From positions 1 to 35,537 of the forward strand of contig JAEXRP010000105.1 in NCBI GenBank assembly GCA_023440705.1: a stretch of 35,537 nucleotides of DNA. The letters are read 5' to 3'. This document shows, one piece after another, positions 31,228-35,537 of this stretch (positions are counted from its first letter, which is position 1; every line of letters starts with the position of its first letter). Source of the DNA: Soonwooa sp023440705 (lineage in GTDB: Bacteria > Bacteroidota > Bacteroidia > Flavobacteriales > Weeksellaceae). Under the pieces are notes generated by a model. The model was not told the DNA's origin. It saw only the letters and a program-made list of their open reading frames with translations, and did not search any database. The position numbers and the translations under genes are program-made.

Positions 31228-31262
31228 ATATAACAAAAAAAACCGCTTGTATAAGCGGTTTG
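31228..31262 (-). terminator. Rho-independent terminator of the DUF1573 gene
   Basis: Read on minus, AAACCGCTT-ATAC-AAGCGGTTT forms a 9-bp stem followed by a run of eight T. It lies between the DUF1573 gene and ppk2, which are on the same strand. Confidence 0.85.
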
Positions 31263-31283
31263 AAAGTATTTAGCTGAAAAATA

Positions 31284-31802
31284 TTATTTCGTAACTTCTT
31301 CCATTTTAACTGTTGCAGCAGGTTGTACTTGTTGTGTTCTTGCTGCTTTTTTAGATTGTGCAGGAGAAGCTTCTTTTACTATTTCAGACTTCATAGAAGC
31401 TGGAGTTGCTTGTAAAGTTTGCACTTGTTGTGTAGCTGCAGCACCAACTTCACCTTTAATAGTTAATACAGATCTAGGATTTTTTGGGTCATTCGAAAAT
31501 ACTTCGATTGGCTTGCTAAAAGCACCTGTCAAGTTCGTATTATATCCTACTTTAATTTGAGCAGATTTTCCTGGTAAAATTGGATCCTTGCTCCACTCAG
31601 GAGTTGTACATCCACAAGCTGGTTTTACTTCTGTTAGGATAAGAGGCTTGTCTCCAGTGTTTTTTACAGTGAAGTATCTGTGACCATCACTACCTGCAGT
31701 TACTTTTCCGTAATCAAAAACTGTTTTATCAAAAGAAATTGATTGTGCAGAAGCAAGCCCGAAACCTAAAACAGCAACCATTCCTAAAAGTGTCTTTTTC
31801 AT
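31284..31802 (-). CDS. DUF1573 (HYDIN/ASH-like) secreted protein
   Basis: The 172-residue protein has a signal peptide ending in GLASA, cleaved before Gln. A DUF1573 Ig-like domain (about 22-115) follows, with FDYGKVTAGSDGHRYFTVKNTG, the conserved ACGCTTPEW and IEVFSNDPKNP. The ACGC motif with two cysteines is characteristic. The last 55 residues are a low-complexity Ala/Gln/Lys/Val tail (repeated TQQVQ). Such proteins are periplasmic or envelope proteins of unknown function that are abundant in Bacteroidota. The gene is monocistronic with a -7 box upstream. Confidence 0.9.
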   Translation of the reverse strand: MKKTLLGMVAVLGFGLASAQSISFDKTVFDYGKVTAGSDGHRYFTVKNTGDKPLILTEVKPACGCTTPEWSKDPILPGKSAQIKVGYNTNLTGAFSKPIEVFSNDPKNPRSVLTIKGEVGAAATQQVQTLQATPASMKSEIVKEASPAQSKKAARTQQVQPAATVKMEEVTK

Positions 31803-31849
31803 ATTGTTTTTCTATTTTGTTAGTTAAAATTCTTGAAAATACTAAGAAT

Positions 31850-31857
31850 CAAAGTTA
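31850..31857 (-). promoter_or_regulatory. Putative -7 box for the DUF1573 gene
   Basis: TAACTTTG on minus matches TAnnTTTG, 47 bases before the start codon. No TTG at standard spacing. Confidence 0.4.
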
Positions 31858-31898
31858 TAAATAAATTTAAATATATCTATAAATAATTTTGTTTATCT

Positions 31899-31906
31899 TA
31901 TTTTTG
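31899..31906 (+). promoter_or_regulatory. Putative -7 box for valS
   Basis: TATTTTTG, 28 bases before the valS ATG, in the divergent region with the DUF1573 gene. No TTG at standard spacing. Confidence 0.45.
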
Positions 31907-31934
31907 CAAATAATAAGCCAAAAAATTATTAATA

Positions 31935-34553
31935 ATGCAGATTGCAGACAAATATAATCCTCAAGAGACAGAACAAAAATGGTATAACTACTGGTTAGAT
32001 AACAAATATTTTCATTCGACACCAGATGATAGACCACCTTACACCATTGTAATTCCACCACCGAATGTAACGGGAATTCTTCACATGGGACACATGTTGA
32101 ACAATACAATTCAGGATGTGTTGGTGCGACGCGCAAGAATGCAAGGTTTCAACGCATGTTGGGTGCCTGGTACAGACCATGCATCTATCGCAACCGAGGC
32201 TAAAGTTGTTGCCAAACTAAAAGAGCAAGGAATTTCTAAAACAGATATCGGAAGAGAAGAATTCTTAAAACATGCTTGGGATTGGACACACCAATATGGT
32301 GGGACAATTTTGGAGCAGCTTAAAAAATTAGGATGTTCTTGCGATTGGGATCGTACGAGATTCACGATGGAGGATAATTTGTCAAAATCGGTTATTAAAG
32401 TTTTTGTTGATCTTTATAATAAAGGATTAATCTACAGAGGTTACAAAATGATCAACTGGGATCCCGAGGCGAAAACAAACATCTCGGATGAAGAAGTTAT
32501 CTTTAAAGAACAACAAGGGAAATTATTTTATCTTAAATATAAAATCCAAGGATCAGAAGATTTCGTGACAGTTGCAACGACGCGTCCAGAAACTATTTTT
32601 GGAGACGTTGCAGTTTGTGTTAATCCTAATGATGAGCGTTACCAAGCTTTAAAAGGGAAAAAATTGATTGTACCAATCGTTAATCGCGAAATTCCTGTTA
32701 TCGAAGATGAGTATGTAGATATCGAATTCGGGACTGGTGCTTTGAAGATTACCCCAGCACATGATCTTAACGACTACGAAATTGGTAAAAAGCATGATTT
32801 GCCAATCATCGATTCTATGGATAATGATGCTAATCTTAACGAAAATGGATTGCATTATGCTGGCAAAAATAGATTTGTTGTTAGAAAAGAAATCGTAAAA
32901 GAACTTGATGAAAAAGATCTTTTGTTAAAGGCGGAAGATTATACTAATAAAGTGGGAACTTCAGAAAGAACAGGCGCAGTTATCGAGCCTAAAATTTCTG
33001 TACAATGGTTCCTAAAAATGGCAACATTAGCAAAACCAGCTTTGGATGTTGTGATGGATGATGAGGTTAAGTTTTATCCTGAAAAGTTTAAAAACACTTA
33101 TCGTCGCTGGATGGAGAATGTTCACGATTGGAATATTTCTCGTCAACTTTGGTGGGGACAACAGATTCCAGCTTTCTATTTCGGAACAGGGGAAAATGAC
33201 TTTGTCGTTGCAGAAAATATTGACGAAGCCTTAGTTTTAGCAAAACAAAAAACTAACAACCAACAACTGACAACTGAGGATTTACGACAAGATGAAGATG
33301 CGTTGGATACTTGGTTTTCATCGTGGTTGTGGCCGATTTCCGTTTTCGAAGGCATTTTAGAACCAAATAATAAAGCCATCAATTACTATTATCCGACTTC
33401 GGATTTGGTGACGGGTCCAGATATTATTTTCTTCTGGGTTGCGAGAATGGTGATGGCAGGTCTAGAATATAGAAAGGAAATTCCGTTTAAGAATGTTTAT
33501 TTCACAGGAATTGTTCGTGATAAGCAACGACGTAAGATGTCAAAATCTCTAGGGAATTCTCCAGATCCAATCGAATTAATTGATAAATATGGTGCAGATG
33601 GCGTTCGTGTTGGGATTTTGTTAAGTTCTGCGGCGGGTAACGATTTGTTGTTTGACGAAGATTTGATGTTGCAAGGACGTAATTTCGCGACTAAAATTTG
33701 GAACGCATTTAAGCTTACACAAACTTGGACGAAAGATGCTAATGTAAAAGCAAATGATGCCGATACGCAAGCAATTAATTGGTTTGAGCAGCAATTAGCG
33801 AAAAGCATTTTAGAAATGGAAGATCATTTCTCAAAATTCCGTATTTCGGATGCGCTTCACGTGTTGTACAAGTTGATTTGGGATGATTTCTGCTCTTGGT
33901 ATTTGGAAGCTGTGAAGCCAAACTATGGTGAAGCGATTAGTCAAGAAGTTTATGATAAAACAATTTCTTATTTTGAAGAATTAATGAAGTTGTTGCATCC
34001 ATTTATGCCGTTTTTATCAGAAGAAATTTGGCATATCATCAGCGATAGAAATATTGAAGAAGCATTGATTATTACACAACAAAAGAAAGTTGATGGTTTT
34101 GATGAAACTTTAATTTCTAATTTTGATTTTGCTAAAGAAGTAATTTCTGGTGTTAGAAATTATAGACAATCAAAGGGAATTTCGCCAAGAGAAGAAGTTG
34201 AAATTTTCACCAATGCCACAGCGTTTGCAAATCAAGCTGTGATTTTAAAATTGGCTAATTTGCAAGAGATTCATTTTGGTCAAAAAACGGATAAACCTAG
34301 TTTTAGTTTCTTAGTTGGTGCGACTGAATGTGCGATTCCGTTAAGTGAAAACTTAGACTTAGGCGAAGAAAAAGAAAAAACGGAGGAAGAAATTAAATAT
34401 TTAAAAGGTTTCTTAATCTCTGTTGAGAAGAAATTGTCAAACGAAAAATTCATGGCTGGTGCGCCACAACAAGTTGTTGATAACGAGCTTAAAAAACAAC
34501 GCGACGCGATGGATAAGATTGCAATTTTAGAAGAAAAATTAAAAACATTATAA
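31935..34553 (+). CDS. valS: Valyl-tRNA synthetase
   Basis: Charges tRNA-Val. The 872 residues are full length for the family. The class I signatures are present: PPPNVTGILHMGH (HIGH, near 44-56) and RRKMSKSLGNSPDP (KMSKS, near 533). The CP1 editing domain (about 200-340) has TTRPETIFGD and GTGALKITPAHD. DALDTWFSSWLWP near 454 and the tRNA-binding DALRxxL-equivalent region are followed by a C-terminal coiled coil (EEIKYLKGFLISVEKKL). A stretch just before DLRQDEDALDTW (33251-33278) is made of heptanucleotide repeats. DUF4241 and ribokinase genes follow closely. Confidence 0.97.
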   Translation: MQIADKYNPQETEQKWYNYWLDNKYFHSTPDDRPPYTIVIPPPNVTGILHMGHMLNNTIQDVLVRRARMQGFNACWVPGTDHASIATEAKVVAKLKEQGISKTDIGREEFLKHAWDWTHQYGGTILEQLKKLGCSCDWDRTRFTMEDNLSKSVIKVFVDLYNKGLIYRGYKMINWDPEAKTNISDEEVIFKEQQGKLFYLKYKIQGSEDFVTVATTRPETIFGDVAVCVNPNDERYQALKGKKLIVPIVNREIPVIEDEYVDIEFGTGALKITPAHDLNDYEIGKKHDLPIIDSMDNDANLNENGLHYAGKNRFVVRKEIVKELDEKDLLLKAEDYTNKVGTSERTGAVIEPKISVQWFLKMATLAKPALDVVMDDEVKFYPEKFKNTYRRWMENVHDWNISRQLWWGQQIPAFYFGTGENDFVVAENIDEALVLAKQKTNNQQLTTEDLRQDEDALDTWFSSWLWPISVFEGILEPNNKAINYYYPTSDLVTGPDIIFFWVARMVMAGLEYRKEIPFKNVYFTGIVRDKQRRKMSKSLGNSPDPIELIDKYGADGVRVGILLSSAAGNDLLFDEDLMLQGRNFATKIWNAFKLTQTWTKDANVKANDADTQAINWFEQQLAKSILEMEDHFSKFRISDALHVLYKLIWDDFCSWYLEAVKPNYGEAISQEVYDKTISYFEELMKLLHPFMPFLSEEIWHIISDRNIEEALIITQQKKVDGFDETLISNFDFAKEVISGVRNYRQSKGISPREEVEIFTNATAFANQAVILKLANLQEIHFGQKTDKPSFSFLVGATECAIPLSENLDLGEEKEKTEEEIKYLKGFLISVEKKLSNEKFMAGAPQQVVDNELKKQRDAMDKIAILEEKLKTL

Positions 34554-34584
34554 TACTTAAGAATTATTCTTTACTTTCACAAGA

Positions 34585-35220
34585 ATGAATCATATAGAAA
34601 ATATCACGAAATTATTTTCAAAATCACATGTAGAAAATCCGCTTCTAGAAAGCTTTGAGGCGGGTTCTTTACATATTTCGTCAGGAAGATTGGTGGCTTG
34701 CGATCCGGTGGTAACGCCAGATAAGACTGCTTTTAACCAATTATTTCCGAAAGGCGATTTTCCAGTGACGATACATAAAGAAGCGAGTAGTAATTGCATT
34801 GCATATTCGGAGATTGTCTTCGCAGATGACAAAGTTGACACTTGGGTGATGGCTTTGTGCGATGATCAAAAACTAGAAGATTTGGAAGATGGCGAAATTT
34901 TTGGTTTTCCAGTAGAATCAGGAATGGCAGGATTGATGGATTTTGACACACAGAAAAAAGTTAATGATTACGAGCAAGAGCTTTTCAAAAAGAAAGGTGC
35001 CGATTTCATGGGACTTTATGAAGAGTTTTTCCATAGTTATTTTTATGATAGCAATGGTGCAATCGATCAATTTGCAATGATGAAACCTTATCAAGAAGAA
35101 GCGAATAATCTTTTAGCTTTCGAAGCTGGTTATGGTGAAGGTTTTTACGCGTCGTACATTGGATATAATAAAGATAAGCAACCTGTTAAATTTATTACCG
35201 AATTTATAGAAATTCAATAA
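34585..35220 (+). CDS. DUF4241 domain protein
   Basis: A 211-residue soluble protein with no signal peptide. The pattern SGRLVACDPVV near 33, the VTIHKEASSNCIAYSEIVF segment near 61, FPVESGMAGLMD near 107 and the late GYGEGFYASYIGYNKDKQPVKFITEF match DUF4241, a family of unknown function often found near toxin-immunity genes but also in isolation. Nothing next to it here suggests a toxin. It is 31 bases after valS and 10 bases before the ribokinase gene, probably in one transcript. Confidence 0.8.
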   Translation: MNHIENITKLFSKSHVENPLLESFEAGSLHISSGRLVACDPVVTPDKTAFNQLFPKGDFPVTIHKEASSNCIAYSEIVFADDKVDTWVMALCDDQKLEDLEDGEIFGFPVESGMAGLMDFDTQKKVNDYEQELFKKKGADFMGLYEEFFHSYFYDSNGAIDQFAMMKPYQEEANNLLAFEAGYGEGFYASYIGYNKDKQPVKFITEFIEIQ

Positions 35221-35230
35221 ACGTTAAAGC

Positions 35231-35537
35231 ATGATAAAAGTAACACAAAAACATCCTTTGATAGTTGTTGTTGGAAGTTCTTCAATAGATTTTGTTTTAG
35301 AAACTTCCAAAATTCCTCAAGCTAATGATACTATTTTGGCATCCGAATCCAAGAGTTTTCTTGGAGGGAAAGGCGCAAACCAAGCGATAGCTACGGCAAG
35401 ACTTGGTGCCAATGTCTATTTGGTGAGTTGTGTCGGGATGGATCCTTACGGACAGCAAGTTATTCGAAACCTCGATGATGAGGGCGTTAATGTTGCATTT
35501 ATCAATGAGACAGACGAGCCAACGGGTACAGCTTATG
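35231..35537 (+). CDS. rbsK: Ribokinase (PfkB family), 3' end cut by the window
   Basis: About 102 codons are visible from the ATG at 35231. After a short leader, VVVGSSSIDFVLETSKIPQ, then SFLGGKGANQAIATARLGANVYLVSCVGMDPYG, are the N-terminal PfkB signature (GGKGANQA) of ribokinase, which phosphorylates ribose to ribose-5-phosphate. The catalytic C-terminal GAGD motif is outside the window, so ribokinase rather than another PfkB sugar kinase rests on GGKGANQA alone. Transcription with DUF4241 is likely. Confidence 0.88.
   Translation, partial: MIKVTQKHPLIVVVGSSSIDFVLETSKIPQANDTILASESKSFLGGKGANQAIATARLGANVYLVSCVGMDPYGQQVIRNLDDEGVNVAFINETDEPTGTAY

Noticed and set aside
34585..35220. DUF4241 protein as immunity partner of a toxin
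   Set aside because: No toxin, LXG, Rhs or polymorphic-toxin gene is next to it; the neighbours are valS and a ribokinase gene.

Overview
The window is about 35.5 kb of AT-rich chromosome from a member of the phylum Bacteroidota, class Flavobacteriia. The family is probably Weeksellaceae (Chryseobacterium or Epilithonimonas type), but that is an inference. The evidence is the gliding/type IX secretion genes gldKLMN, a PorX regulator, a protein with a T9SS sorting domain, DUF4270 and DUF5074 lipoproteins, few clear Shine-Dalgarno sequences, and repeated promoter boxes of the form TAnnTTTG. Almost everything looks like core chromosome. I see no phage, integrase, transposase, CRISPR array or plasmid module.

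Layout: 1-335 is a tRNA cluster (partial Lys, Leu, Lys) closed by a strong terminator. panC (minus) diverges from an envelope-related run on plus: a stand-alone GT5 starch-synthase-like domain, a DUF4270 lipoprotein and glmS. Next is gldK-gldL-gldM-gldN (5790-10725), the core of the T9SS and gliding motor, ended by a terminator that abuts the start of an FAD oxidoreductase gene. From 11.8 to 18.6 kb most genes are on minus: a LURP-one/scramblase-like protein, xth with a TRIC-family channel, a small lipoprotein, porX and rng; one small membrane protein gene is on plus. Upstream of rng on the same strand are an HU gene and a 30-codon gene for a very basic peptide of the mS38/bS22 (AURKAIP1/COX24) type. 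mutY diverges from HU.

From 20.2 to 23.4 kb lies a compact vitamin B12 uptake unit: a promoter, a cobalamin riboswitch, a BtuB-like TonB-dependent receptor and a BtuG-like beta-propeller lipoprotein, closed by a terminator. After it come a type II NADH dehydrogenase with trmD, an Lrp/AsnC regulator, deoC, a 120-residue protein that is little more than a T9SS sorting domain, hemB, an intergenic repeat with nested hairpins, ppk2-rmuC (minus), a DUF1573 protein (minus), and valS, DUF4241 and a truncated ribokinase gene on plus.

The genes of most linked function are the T9SS set (gldKLMN, porX, one probable cargo protein) and the B12 set. I did not find a clearly novel multi-gene system. The items most worth a second look are the BtuB/BtuG pair under a riboswitch, the tiny ribosomal-type peptide, the GT5 domain without its substrate lysine motif, the RNase G without its zinc-link cysteines, the sorting-domain-only protein, and the structured repeat after hemB.
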